64,000 bases of DNA. Origin: a virus. The stretch is taken from positions 1 through 64,000 of the IMG/VR virus record IMGVR_UViG_3300025759_000082. One strand, written 5' to 3'. This document shows positions 40,555 through 48,176 of the stretch, in pieces. Made by a program: the position numbers and the translations under genes. The notes under the pieces are model-generated. The model saw nothing but the letters and a program-made list of their open reading frames with translations. It made no database searches and was not told the DNA's origin. The first letter of the stretch is position 1. Each line of letters starts with the position of its first letter.

Positions 40555-40791
40555 TCGATCAGGCAAGTTTACTACGTCGGCCGGCTTACGAGTAGGGCAG
40601 TACGCTTCGCTCTTGGCTGCACGCCCGGCGAACCTCACAATGTCCAACACATAGAACCGGTCACGCTTATCAGGGAAATACTCATTCAGCCGCCACGCGA
40701 TATACTCGTAGCTAACACCGGTCTTGAGCATCTCCATGGCCCACCAGTCCCAATACCGATTGGCCGAAGCCTGATCCCATCTTACTCGCAT
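40534..40791 (-). CDS. Hypothetical protein
   Basis: 85 residues. 'WDWWAMEMLKTGVSYEYIAWRLNEYF' resembles a short helix-turn-helix-like unit, then a Pro/Arg tail. Overlaps the upstream gene by 10 bases. Confidence 0.55.
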   Translation of the reverse strand: MRVRWDQASANRYWDWWAMEMLKTGVSYEYIAWRLNEYFPDKRDRFYVLDIVRFAGRAAKSEAYCPTRKPADVVNLPDRPRLPPK

Positions 40792-41153
40792 GCAGCGTCG
40801 ATACGCTCCTGGTAATGCTTCTGCGCGGCGGCTCGAGCCTCGGACTGGGATAGGTACCTGTCGATGAAGGTCGCGCCCATCCAATACAGGTAGTACCACT
40901 CCTGGACACTCGTATGCGTGTCCGGAATATACCTCATCCTGTACTCACCCCAAGGCGTGGGAGCCTCCCAGTTGTGCGGACTATCCGAGGTCCACTCCAA
41001 GGGGGCAGCGAGCCGGCGCCGGAATAGCAACCGACCCAAACACCCGACGAGGTGAATGAGCTGGTTGCCGTCCATGTAGTTGTAGCGCATGCCATGGACC
41101 TTGCACAGGCTGCCTGCCTCGAACTCAAGGTCCTCGTACTTAATGTGTCGCAT
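40782..41153 (-). CDS. Hypothetical protein
   Basis: 123 residues. Aromatic-rich ('EYRMRYIPDTHTSVQEWYYLYW'). No family recognised. Overlaps the next upstream gene by 14 bases. Confidence 0.55.
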   Translation of the reverse strand: MRHIKYEDLEFEAGSLCKVHGMRYNYMDGNQLIHLVGCLGRLLFRRRLAAPLEWTSDSPHNWEAPTPWGEYRMRYIPDTHTSVQEWYYLYWMGATFIDRYLSQSEARAAAQKHYQERIDAACE

Positions 41154-41643
41154 CGTCCGCGATCTCCTCCGGGTAGTGGCTCAGCGGAACGAAGAACGAC
41201 CGCAAGCCACCCTCGATATGCGCTTCGAGAATGTCGGCGATCTGAGCCGGAGTCGCATCGGACTTGTCGTTCAGCTCGGACAGAGAAGTAAAGCACCTTC
41301 CCGCGAACTGGAAATTGCCGCCGCCAGCCAGAGCACCGGTGTTGAAGTGCAGGCCGACGGCCTGCATCAGCTCCTTCGGAGCGTACGTGTACTCCGGGGA
41401 AATGTTCCCGTACTTGGTGGCGACGACGCGAACCTTCGCGGAGGAGTTGACGTAGGGCTTTACACTCGCCGCCCTCTTGCCGGTCTCCGGAACGCCCAAG
41501 GCCACGCAACCATGACCCAAGCAGCACCGTGCTTCACCGACTTCGAGGACGCCGACCTGCTTCTTCAGGCCAGGCGTGCGGAGAAACGCGATCCACATTT
41601 CGCGGTTTTCGCGGATTTGCTTCCGCGTGTACTCACCAGCCAT
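41140..41643 (-). CDS. CCLGxxC-family phage protein
   Basis: 167 residues. 'WIAFLRTPGLKKQ', 'ARCCLGHGCVALG', 'SLSELNDKSDATPAQIADILE' follow a pattern I associate with phage proteins (L-R-x-G, C-C-L-G, L-N-D, I-A-D-x-I/L-E) of unknown function. Distantly like the proteins at 45940 and 46688. Confidence 0.65.
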   Translation of the reverse strand: MAGEYTRKQIRENREMWIAFLRTPGLKKQVGVLEVGEARCCLGHGCVALGVPETGKRAASVKPYVNSSAKVRVVATKYGNISPEYTYAPKELMQAVGLHFNTGALAGGGNFQFAGRCFTSLSELNDKSDATPAQIADILEAHIEGGLRSFFVPLSHYPEEIADDATH

Positions 41644-41861
41644 GGTTTCATCCTTATCATGAACTGACCCAGGTACTCGGACTTGGGATAGGGTTTTCGG
41701 GAAAGGTGATTTGTGATGGGCGTAGTGAAGAACACACGCCCATCACGAAGTCGATACATACGCACACGAACCCAACCATGCTCCAACACATGGTCAATGT
41801 TCTCCTTCAGGCACAGAGCGTACCTGCTTCTCTCGAGGTCCCCGAACTTGATATTACTCAT
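41565..41861 (-). CDS. Hypothetical protein overlapping its neighbour
   Basis: 98 residues. Its 3' 79 bases overlap the downstream gene. The overlap codes 'STRGSKSAKTAKCGSRF', a basic low-complexity tail, consistent with a frame forced by the other gene. Unknown. Confidence 0.5.
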   Translation of the reverse strand: MSNIKFGDLERSRYALCLKENIDHVLEHGWVRVRMYRLRDGRVFFTTPITNHLSRKPYPKSEYLGQFMIRMKPWLVSTRGSKSAKTAKCGSRFSARLA

Positions 41862-41870
41862 CGTTCAGCA

Positions 41871-42086
41871 CTACTTCGTGAGTTCGTCGAAGGATGCCTT
41901 CGTCAGCATCAGGTCGCTATCGGCCTGAGTAAGCTCCTCCTTGATCATCGTCATGAGGATGCCTGGAGCCTCGTACCTTTCGAATTCCACGACGCGGCGA
42001 CGGAGTCTTGCAACGCGAGCAACTGCTCGCGACAGCTCTGCACCCATCTTCGCGGCGCCCGAATAGTCGATGTTCTCATTGGCCAT
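41871..42086 (-). CDS. Small helical protein
   Basis: 71 residues from the ATG at 42086; a GTG at 42104 is an alternative. 'LSRAVARVARLRRRVVEFERYEA' is a basic helix. Unknown. Confidence 0.5.
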   Translation of the reverse strand: MANENIDYSGAAKMGAELSRAVARVARLRRRVVEFERYEAPGILMTMIKEELTQADSDLMLTKASFDELTK

Positions 42087-42200
42087 TTCTCTGATCCTCG
42101 CCACGGAACCTCATCAGTACCTGCATACGTGGCCTATCAAGTAGACGCACAAGCGGGCGGACTCACTCCAGATAGGGTGTCCCGCTTGCACGTTTCGGCG

Positions 42201-42386
42201 CTAGATGCGCTGAACTTTGACGTCCATCTCCTTCCAGTCCATGATGGACACGCCATCTTCGCGGTCCGGAAGTTCTTCGAACGCCTTCACCAAGCGATCG
42301 CCGATGTCCTTGACCATCGGACACTCGAAGGTCTTGGTGCCGTAGAAGCCCTTCTTCGAGCTCACAACGAGTGTTACTCGTAGCAT
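42201..42386 (-). CDS. Small hypothetical protein
   Basis: 61 residues. 'LRVTLVVSSKKGFYGTKTFECP' beta pair, then a helix. The 115 bases downstream hold a CAAGCGGG/CCCGCTTG stem-loop but no gene. Confidence 0.55.
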   Translation of the reverse strand: MLRVTLVVSSKKGFYGTKTFECPMVKDIGDRLVKAFEELPDREDGVSIMDWKEMDVKVQRI

Positions 42387-42387
42387 G

Positions 42388-42537
42388 TTAGCCCTCGATG
42401 ATCTGCACGGGGATGAGCTTGTTCATCTCCGTGACCTGGGAAATGGGGCGGATGAGATCGTGCGGAGAAAGGGTAATCGTCCTCTCCCCGCACTTCACAT
42501 CGTAGTTGCTGCCGTTCTGCTTGTACGTGATGACCAT
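42388..42537 (-). CDS. Possible independent 49-residue product
   Basis: In-frame internal start behind GAAGGAGG. 'MVITYKQNGSNYDVKCGERTITLSP' is a compact beta unit able to stand alone. May represent an ancestral gene fused in frame to the upstream one. Confidence 0.45.
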   Translation of the reverse strand: MVITYKQNGSNYDVKCGERTITLSPHDLIRPISQVTEMNKLIPVQIIEG

Positions 42538-43140
42538 GTCGCCTCCTTCGGTAGTTGACACGTTCATCATATCACGTGAAATTTCTTCCGGTGACTTCGG
42601 CGCGTTCAGGATAGTTTCCAGATACTGGCGATATTCCATCAGCGACGAGTGCATCATCCCATGCACGTCGACCAGGAGCTTCTCGTACTCCAGGTGGAGG
42701 CCAGCCAGATCGTTCCGCCCGGACATGGTCGCCGACCTGACGTTGGCATGGGCGTTATTGACGGCCCGCGACACCCGACCCATGGCCCTCGACATCGTGC
42801 GTTCGATCACATCGTCGGGACCGTGGTACTCGTGAACGCGTCCGCGGTCGGTGTGATCCTGCCCCGGGGTCCACGCCGTATCGCTGATGTGTACCTCCGC
42901 ACTGGACGGGGGAATTCCCATGAGAGCCGCGCGCCGAGCTTGTGCACCATTTGCCATGTTACGTTCCTTGTTTGCCAGAAGGGATTTGATGTGGCGATCC
43001 AGCTCTTCGTAGTCGAGGTGGAAGACGACGCCGTGTGTTACGATGTCGACGGCTGGACTGCCGCCGCGATGGAGTTTGCCGTATCGACCCATGTTTTCCA
43101 AGTCCATGCCGGTCAGGTCGGGACGTGGGAATCTAGCCAT
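42388..43140 (-). CDS. Hypothetical protein with internal promoter and start
   Basis: 250 residues. Helical middle ('RTMSRAMGRVSRAVNNAHANV') and a C-terminal 49-residue beta domain. A class I-like promoter (42566-42600) and a strong GAAGGAGGCGAC site sit inside it in frame with an ATG at 42537, so the last domain may also be made alone. Confidence 0.6.
   Translation of the reverse strand: MARFPRPDLTGMDLENMGRYGKLHRGGSPAVDIVTHGVVFHLDYEELDRHIKSLLANKERNMANGAQARRAALMGIPPSSAEVHISDTAWTPGQDHTDRGRVHEYHGPDDVIERTMSRAMGRVSRAVNNAHANVRSATMSGRNDLAGLHLEYEKLLVDVHGMMHSSLMEYRQYLETILNAPKSPEEISRDMMNVSTTEGGDMVITYKQNGSNYDVKCGERTITLSPHDLIRPISQVTEMNKLIPVQIIEG
42566..42600 (-). promoter_or_regulatory. Class I-like promoter inside a coding region
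   Basis: Minus strand CCGAAGTC, 18 bases starting ACCGG, TGATATGAT. -10 and spacing fit; the upstream half deviates. Confidence 0.5.
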
Positions 43141-43534
43141 ACGGATACCCGTCCCGCACGAATTGGTTGTTGTCCTTGTGGAACCGATCGTGCCACTCGA
43201 TGAGACGAGTGCTGGTCTCGACGAACACCTTCAGGAGCTCGTCGCGGTTGTTGGTGTTGTGGTTCTCGGGCCAGGTGTCGGCGATCACCTCGAGACGCTC
43301 CAAGTCCTGGGTCACGGAGATCATCATCGACTTGAGTTTCGCCGACAACGTCACGTCCTCGAACAGGTGGGACGGAGCCTTCATGATCGCGCCGCTTATC
43401 TCCATCAGGACGCGCGACGACATGATCTGACCCTGGCGGAAGGCCGTGCTCAGGAGGCGTTGCGTGACCTGCTCGGGGAAGGTCTTGATCTTGTAGGAAC
43501 CTTCCCCGAGTTCGGCGCGGCTCAAATCATCCAT
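43133..43534 (-). CDS. Helical hypothetical protein
   Basis: 133 residues from the ATG behind GGAGAAACGAC. Long helices ('LSAKLKSMMISVTQDLERLEVI', 'LLKVFVETSTRLIEWHDRF'). Unknown. Confidence 0.6.
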   Translation of the reverse strand: MDDLSRAELGEGSYKIKTFPEQVTQRLLSTAFRQGQIMSSRVLMEISGAIMKAPSHLFEDVTLSAKLKSMMISVTQDLERLEVIADTWPENHNTNNRDELLKVFVETSTRLIEWHDRFHKDNNQFVRDGYPYG

Positions 43535-43793
43535 GTCGTTTCTCCAACTCCTTGCGGATACGTTCCTCCGCGCCCTTGCGTACTGCGATGGCTTGGCCAC
43601 GCGTGGCATAGTATCCGAGATGCTGGTACTTGCCGTCATGCCGGATGTACGCCTTCCAGCACTTGTCGTTCCCAGCGCGAACTCGGTCTTGGCACAGACG
43701 TACACCCGTGTAGCCGCTGCCGTTATCCCAACGGCGTGACCAGTCGAGCCTAATTCGCTTCGACTGCTTCTTCGTTTTCGATGGTGAAGTCAT
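43527..43793 (-). CDS. AP2-like DNA-binding protein
   Basis: 88 residues. 'SGYTGVRLCQDR', 'CWKAYIRHDGKYQHLGYYATRGQAIAVR' is the three-strand-plus-helix AP2/ERF pattern (G-x-x-G-V, W-x-A-x-I, H-L-G-Y-Y/F). Standing alone without an HNH domain, it could be a regulator or a homing-endonuclease remnant. Basic N-terminus. Confidence 0.75.
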   Translation of the reverse strand: MTSPSKTKKQSKRIRLDWSRRWDNGSGYTGVRLCQDRVRAGNDKCWKAYIRHDGKYQHLGYYATRGQAIAVRKGAEERIRKELEKRHG

Positions 43794-43801
43794 GGCTTCC
43801 T

Positions 43802-43876
43802 CTATGTGAAAGCGATTACGGAACAGATCACCACGAGTGCGATGATCAGCAGCACGACGTACAGGGACTCGCCCAC
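43802..43876 (-). CDS. 24-residue membrane peptide
   Basis: GTG start one base after the previous stop. Almost all one TM helix ('YVVLLIIALVVICSVIAF'). Small-membrane-protein genes of this kind recur in the phage. Confidence 0.5.
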   Translation of the reverse strand: MGESLYVVLLIIALVVICSVIAFT

Positions 43877-43877
43877 G

Positions 43878-44009
43878 TTATCTCCCCATTTCGTAGAGGA
43901 CGAAGATCGTGGCAAGCCCCATGAGGATGGCAAGCGGCACCTCGCCGATTAGGAGGTTCACGCCGACGCTGAACGCTCCTATGACAGCAACCTTCAGCCT
44001 CTCGGTCAT
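43878..44009 (-). CDS. 43-residue membrane protein
   Basis: ATG overlaps the previous stop (ATGA). One or two TM segments ('VAVIGAFSVGVNLLIGEVPL', 'AILMGLATIFVLYEM'). Confidence 0.6.
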   Translation of the reverse strand: MTERLKVAVIGAFSVGVNLLIGEVPLAILMGLATIFVLYEMGR

Positions 44010-44452
44010 GCTTCGTCGTCCGGCGTAACCGTCGAGTCCTCGCGCTGCTGGACCAGCTCCTCCATGCCGAGAACCAGGCTGCGGTTCTCTGTGGTCAGCT
44101 CCTCGACCGCCTGATTGAGGCGTTTGTTCTCGGAGTTCAGGATGTCGTTCACCTCGAGGTATTCGTTGGCTCGCTGCTTGTAGAAGTCAGCTTCGCCACG
44201 ATGCTTCTTGATGTCCTCGGAGTAGCGACTGATGGCCGCATAATGATCGAGAACATCGCGCCGAGCCTGCGACAGAGATTCATCCAGTCTCTGGATGGTC
44301 CGTTCCATTTGAGCGTGATTGGAGTCAGAGCCGACGAGCTGATACGAACGGCTGATCTTGTTGTACTCCGCGACGTAGAAGCTCTTGGTCTCGAGCCACG
44401 GCATGGGCCAGTATCGTCTCCAGCCCGGGCTCGGGGGTCCGAATATACTCAT
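44006..44452 (-). CDS. Coiled-coil protein
   Basis: 148 residues behind CAAGGAGAAACGACT (11-base match to the candidate RNA). Residues 45-140 are a continuous coiled coil. A short aromatic N-terminus ('GPPSPGWRRYWPMPW') could anchor it to a partner or membrane. Confidence 0.65.
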   Translation of the reverse strand: MSIFGPPSPGWRRYWPMPWLETKSFYVAEYNKISRSYQLVGSDSNHAQMERTIQRLDESLSQARRDVLDHYAAISRYSEDIKKHRGEADFYKQRANEYLEVNDILNSENKRLNQAVEELTTENRSLVLGMEELVQQREDSTVTPDDEA

Positions 44453-44473
44453 AGTCGTTTCTCCTTGTTGGTC

Positions 44474-44668
44474 CTACCGGCGGTTCGAAGGGAACCGTGC
44501 GAGGAACTGTTCCATGTAGGCCACGAAGCCCTTCTCGCTCTGGTCGAGGATGCGCCTCAACGTCTTCGCATCTTCGTCCGTGATGGCGATGGTCGTGGCA
44601 ATGTGCCCCATCGACGCGGCGCTCACCGTCATTTCGCGGACAACGCCATCTTTTCCTGTGACGAGCAT
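44474..44668 (-). CDS. Small hypothetical protein
   Basis: 64 residues behind AAGGAG. 'IAITDEDAKTLRRILDQSEKGFVAYMEQFL' is an amphipathic helix. Unknown. Confidence 0.55.
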   Translation of the reverse strand: MLVTGKDGVVREMTVSAASMGHIATTIAITDEDAKTLRRILDQSEKGFVAYMEQFLARFPSNRR

Positions 44669-44702
44669 CTCATCTCCTTGTTCGGTGTCTTCGTAGCACT
44701 GA

Positions 44703-44729
44703 AATAGAACCCCGACCCAAGGGCCGGGG
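44703..44729 (-). terminator. Rho-independent terminator after 44737
   Basis: Minus strand CCCCGGCCC-TT-GGGTCGGGG (9 bp, one G-U) then TTCTATTT. It includes the repeated 13-mer GGGCCGGGGGCCG on the other strand. Confidence 0.75.
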
Positions 44730-44736
44730 GCCGATG

Positions 44737-45234
44737 TTAGTTGTGGAAGTTCTTCCAGCCGATGATGATGAAGCCGGCCGCCGCGTTGCAGAACGTATCC
44801 TGGGACCAGGACCAGCCGCAGACGTTCCATGTCTCCGAATGGTTGTTGGGATTCGGTAACTCGTCGGTGCGCTGCCAGCCGATCGTCCAGTACGGATCGT
44901 ACGAGTCATCGAACGAGGTGTTGCCGGCGGTGATATCCTGGTTGGGGAGGACGAAGAGCCGAAGCATCCTGTCGTCCTTCGGTGCCGTCTCGAGCGCCTT
45001 GAAACCGTATTCCGGAACATAGGCGCGGAACAGCGCCTCGCGCTTCGCCGTATCGATCTCGCTGGTCGCGAACGGTCCCGCCATGTATTCGATACCGGGG
45101 CCGAACGTACAGACGTTGGCTTCTTCGTTCTCGATCATCACGCCGTACTGATTGTTGGGCGTCACGTAGACCATGCCTTCCATGCCCAACAAAGCGTTGC
45201 GCAAATGTGCACGGGACAGATTTCCTGTCGTCAC
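44737..45234 (-). CDS. Hypothetical protein with the full early leader
   Basis: 165 residues from a GTG immediately after GAACCAAGGAGAAACGAC, the second leader with a full 15-base match to the candidate RNA; an upstream in-frame ATG lacks a site. 'LETAPKDDRMLRLFVLPNQD' and 'WTIGWQR', 'NVCGWSWSQDTF' resemble small phage proteins of unknown function. Confidence 0.65.
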   Translation of the reverse strand: MTTGNLSRAHLRNALLGMEGMVYVTPNNQYGVMIENEEANVCTFGPGIEYMAGPFATSEIDTAKREALFRAYVPEYGFKALETAPKDDRMLRLFVLPNQDITAGNTSFDDSYDPYWTIGWQRTDELPNPNNHSETWNVCGWSWSQDTFCNAAAGFIIIGWKNFHN

Positions 45235-45284
45235 GTCGTTTCTCCTTGGTTCGCGGGCCATGACCTGTGTGGTCTGGCAATTCT

Positions 45285-45319
45285 ATTATATCACGAATTT
45301 TTGAAGCCGGTCATCTCGG
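45285..45319 (-). promoter_or_regulatory. Class I promoter of the 45234 gene
   Basis: Minus strand CCGAGATG, 18 bases, perfect TGATATAAT. Confidence 0.85.
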
Positions 45320-45323
45320 TTGA

Positions 45324-45710
45324 TTAACTATCCGACGCGCCATGCTTTTCACAGTTCAGCCGACACGCCTCAACCACACCAGGATGATCATGCTGCACGA
45401 AGTCCATCCGATACCCATCCGGGTAGTGTTTCTGGAAGGTCTCGTGACGGTCGGGGCGTGCGCCTTCGTTGATGCCGAGATCATAAGGCATGTAGCACTC
45501 GGCCGAGCACACGTGCTGACCCAGGACCGTACCATCTTGTGAGATAGCGACGGCTGCGTACCAGCCCGGACGTCCGCCGTTGTTGAAGCCGTAGATCACC
45601 GGCAATTCTTCAATCGGCTTCTCGTGCGGGTTGTACACAGCATAGCCCTTGTCCGCCCATTCGCGGAGATGCTCAGCTGCATACTTCTCGGCTGCTTCTG
45701 GCGTGGTCAT
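45324..45710 (-). CDS. Hypothetical protein
   Basis: 128 residues. Glu/His-rich, with 'NNGGRPGWYAAVAISQDGTV' and three Cys in the second half. Unknown. Confidence 0.55.
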   Translation of the reverse strand: MTTPEAAEKYAAEHLREWADKGYAVYNPHEKPIEELPVIYGFNNGGRPGWYAAVAISQDGTVLGQHVCSAECYMPYDLGINEGARPDRHETFQKHYPDGYRMDFVQHDHPGVVEACRLNCEKHGASDS

Positions 45711-45943
45711 TCCTGGTCTCCTCTGTTGAACCGCAGCTTGATCGTGCGGAACATCGCCCTGAGCATGTTGTCAGGGCCCTTGCTGTACTCGCCGCGCGAA
45801 CAGTAGTATTCCAACGCGACCTGGTCGTCGCGCTCGAGCTTCTCGAACTCGGTTATACAGATGCGCTCGAACCGATCCTCGCCACCATCAAGGCGGCGAG
45901 CACCGTACCAATATCGGAAATTCTCGAGGACGTCGTTGTTCAA
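45707..45943 (-). CDS. Small hypothetical protein, TTG start
   Basis: 78 residues. The TTG overlaps the upstream stop (TTGA) with GAGGGAGGG upstream, the same coupling trick as the TS-like gene. 'VALEYYCSRGEYSKGPDNMLRAMFR' is its main feature. Unknown. Confidence 0.55.
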   Translation of the reverse strand: MNNDVLENFRYWYGARRLDGGEDRFERICITEFEKLERDDQVALEYYCSRGEYSKGPDNMLRAMFRTIKLRFNRGDQE

Positions 45944-46437
45944 CGGACGAACCCTCCCTCGCGGGCCAGGAGCAGGAAGTTCTTGATCCGCTGGCCGGCG
46001 CCTTGTGGGGTGTTGTCGAACTCGTGCCACGAGCCGGTGAAGCAGTAGTCCCACATCACGCCCATGCTGTACGAGTTTTGTCCAACGGGGTCCATGTTCA
46101 GGCCAAGCTCGCGCTGTCCCATCTGCGTCCAGTACTCGTCCTTTTTGTAGGGGACGCCGGCCGCCGGAGCATGACCCAACGCGCATGCAACCGCGCCACA
46201 CTCAGGCAACTCCTCCACGAAGTCACGCGCGTTCATCTCGTCGAGGTAGAACATGAGGTAGCTCATGTTGAACTTGTCGTAGTCCTCGGGAAGAGCCAGC
46301 AGGTAGTCCGCGAGCTTCTCGAGGTTGCCGGCCTGGTACTCCGTGATGGCGTCGATATCACGGAATTCCTCGAGGGTGAGACCCTCTTTGTGGTACCGGA
46401 GCATCATGCGGTGATGCATCGTAAAATCGTTAGTCAT
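45940..46437 (-). CDS. Duplicated Cys/His-motif protein, copy 2
   Basis: 165 residues. 'ITEYQAGNLEKLADYLLALP', 'ECGAVACALGHAPAAGVPY', 'YCFTGSWHEFDNTPQGAGQRI' align throughout with the protein at 46688-47191. Even the leader GATAACGAACATGACT is duplicated. Function unknown. Confidence 0.7.
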   Translation of the reverse strand: MTNDFTMHHRMMLRYHKEGLTLEEFRDIDAITEYQAGNLEKLADYLLALPEDYDKFNMSYLMFYLDEMNARDFVEELPECGAVACALGHAPAAGVPYKKDEYWTQMGQRELGLNMDPVGQNSYSMGVMWDYCFTGSWHEFDNTPQGAGQRIKNFLLLAREGGFVR

Positions 46438-46442
46438 GTTCG

Positions 46443-46682
46443 TTATCCCTGGTAGGTGTGAATGATGGTTGTCTTCTTCCGGTTCTTGCGAACCTCGTCG
46501 ATGAACGCCCGGGCCTCGGCCAAGGTGCTGAACCGTTCCGGTGACTCCGGCATTGGACCGTCGAAGTTCATCCAGATGGTAAAGCCGAACAGGCGCTGCT
46601 CAAACTCGGGATAGAAGCGCCCGCCAGACTCGGTGATCCGATAATTGTCCGGCGTACCGAATAACATGGAGTAAAGAGTCAT
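46443..46682 (-). CDS. Small protein between two paralogues
   Basis: 79 residues. 'RLFGFTIWMNFDGPMPESPERFSTLAEARAFI' resembles a DUF1653/RNA-binding-like small fold, not certain. Leader ACGAAC as in its neighbours. Confidence 0.55.
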   Translation of the reverse strand: MTLYSMLFGTPDNYRITESGGRFYPEFEQRLFGFTIWMNFDGPMPESPERFSTLAEARAFIDEVRKNRKKTTIIHTYQG

Positions 46683-46687
46683 GTTCG

Positions 46688-47191
46688 TTACTCCGTGATG
46701 CGGCCGTGCTTCTCGGCCATTATGAGGAACTCCTTGATGCGCTTGCCGGCACCGCCCGGAGTGTTGTCGTATTCGTGCCACGCACCCTTGAAACAGTAGT
46801 TCCACAGCAAACCGTGGATGCGTACGCCATCGGACACGTCCACTTCGATACCCAACTCGCGCTGTCCCATGGTGTGCCAGAAATCATCTGACTCGTACGG
46901 GATACCTGCCGATGGTGCGTGACCCAATGCGCAGCCGACAGCGTTGCATTCAGGCATCGGTTTTGGTCTCGTGTCTGGGTAGTTATGAGCCAAGTCCAGC
47001 ATGATATACCTCATGCTGAACCTATTGTCCTTTTCCGAGGGCAGGGCCAGCAAGTAGTCCGCAAGCCGGTCAAGGTTCCCAGCCTGGTACTTGCTGATGG
47101 TAGCGTCGCTTGCCGCGAAGTCTTCATCCCGAAGCCCCAATCGGTGGTACCGGTCGACCATGTGATCCAGGAGGAAAGATACGCTAGTCAT
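46688..47191 (-). CDS. Duplicated Cys/His-motif protein, copy 1
   Basis: 167 residues; see copy 2. The motif 'ECNAVGCALGHAPSAGIPY' (C-x4-C-x3-H) could bind a metal. Confidence 0.7.
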   Translation of the reverse strand: MTSVSFLLDHMVDRYHRLGLRDEDFAASDATISKYQAGNLDRLADYLLALPSEKDNRFSMRYIMLDLAHNYPDTRPKPMPECNAVGCALGHAPSAGIPYESDDFWHTMGQRELGIEVDVSDGVRIHGLLWNYCFKGAWHEYDNTPGGAGKRIKEFLIMAEKHGRITE

Positions 47192-47196
47192 GTTCG

Positions 47197-47643
47197 TTAT
47201 CCCTTGATCGGATGGTTGGGTGTCTTCGTTGTAACCGGCTCATGGATTTGGATGGCATTCACGATCTCGTATTTGATCGCGGGCACATCACCGGTATGCG
47301 CGATGCTCTCCGACGTGTACCGCATCTCCTCGATCTCGGCGTCGGTCAAGCACCGGTGCATCTCGTGAGTCGCCATAAGCGCCTTGTTTAGCCACGCCAC
47401 AAGAGCGGCGGTGCACTCGATCCTCGCGCGATGGGTCCGGAAGGTGGCGACCCAGTAGACGCCTGGTCGGCAGTACACCTCACGATAGATGCCACCGTAC
47501 CGAGTGATCATGCGCCTCACGAATTGTATCTCGTGCGGCTCCATGCAGTGGAAGACGAATGTTCGCGTCGTGGGAAACATTCGCAGGTACCTCGAGCGTT
47601 CGGCCTTGGGCAGGTCGAGCAGTTCTGAGACGTTCATCGGCAT
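47197..47643 (-). CDS. Hypothetical protein
   Basis: 148 residues behind GGAGAGAG. 'LLDLPKAERSRYLRMFPTTRTFVFHC' and 'RCLTDAEIEEMRYTSESIA' are notable; alpha/beta. It shares 164 bases with the P-loop frame, in another register. Confidence 0.6.
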   Translation of the reverse strand: MPMNVSELLDLPKAERSRYLRMFPTTRTFVFHCMEPHEIQFVRRMITRYGGIYREVYCRPGVYWVATFRTHRARIECTAALVAWLNKALMATHEMHRCLTDAEIEEMRYTSESIAHTGDVPAIKYEIVNAIQIHEPVTTKTPNHPIKG

Positions 47644-47782
47644 TTCTCTCTCCATACATATAGAGGAATTCCATGAGGGCTTGCGTCTTCCCGTGTCCGC
47701 GACCACCGCCAACAGCCATGACCCTTGATCTGGGGATGTCTATCGCGGTAGAGGACAGGAGTTTCGACGTAAGCTTGCTCAT
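47480..47782 (-). CDS. Truncated P-loop protein, possibly a remnant
   Basis: Up to 100 residues behind AAGGGAA. 'VMAVGGGRGHGKTQALMEFLYMYG' has a good Walker A, but no Walker B follows; the last ~55 residues overlap the next gene and look unconstrained. First gene after promoter 47826. Probably the head of a lost ATPase. Confidence 0.45.
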   Translation of the reverse strand: MSKLTSKLLSSTAIDIPRSRVMAVGGGRGHGKTQALMEFLYMYGERNADERLRTARPAQGRTLEVPANVSHDANIRLPLHGAARDTIREAHDHSVRWHLS

Positions 47783-47825
47783 GGACTTCCCTTTTGCCAT
47801 GACCGGTGTTTGATCCGGTACGATT

Positions 47826-47860
47826 ATTGTATCATGAATTTTTCGGGTCGGTCATCGCGG
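47826..47860 (-). promoter_or_regulatory. Class I promoter for the 47782-45324 operon
   Basis: Minus strand CCGCGATG, 18 bases, TGATACAAT. It overlaps the 3' end of the 47832 gene. Confidence 0.8.
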
Positions 47861-48176
47861 ATTTGTATATACCCCACGAGTCCATAGCCTCGAGCCAATT
47901 CACGATGTCCTGCTTCATGGCTGCGCAGACGTTTGGGTCATCCAACGCGGCCGACATCCATGACCCCAGCGATACGGAGGTTTTAGCGATCCTCCTGAGC
48001 TGATCCGTGCTGGTCACGAACTTGTTGAACGGCTGCTCCACCATGAGGAACTTGCCGGTGCTGAGAGCCATCAACGACCTCCCACGCTCGGCCGGCTGGA
48101 TGTCGACGATGTGATCGCGGTTGATGATGCGCTCACCATTCTCGGTAGGAACGCGGATAAATCTGCTCATGGTCAT
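47832..48176 (-). CDS. Hypothetical protein
   Basis: 114 residues behind GGAGGCG. Starts 'RFIRVPTENGERIINRDHIVDIQPAERGRS', similar to the small YlzI/FlbEa-like beta barrel (PTENGE..IN..HI..I), then a helical tail. Tentative. Confidence 0.55.
   Translation of the reverse strand: MTMSRFIRVPTENGERIINRDHIVDIQPAERGRSLMALSTGKFLMVEQPFNKFVTSTDQLRRIAKTSVSLGSWMSAALDDPNVCAAMKQDIVNWLEAMDSWGIYKSAMTDPKNS

Noticed and set aside
43527-43793. AP2 protein as an HNH homing endonuclease
   Set aside because: Only the AP2-like DNA-binding half is present; no H-N-H catalytic residues in its 88 residues.
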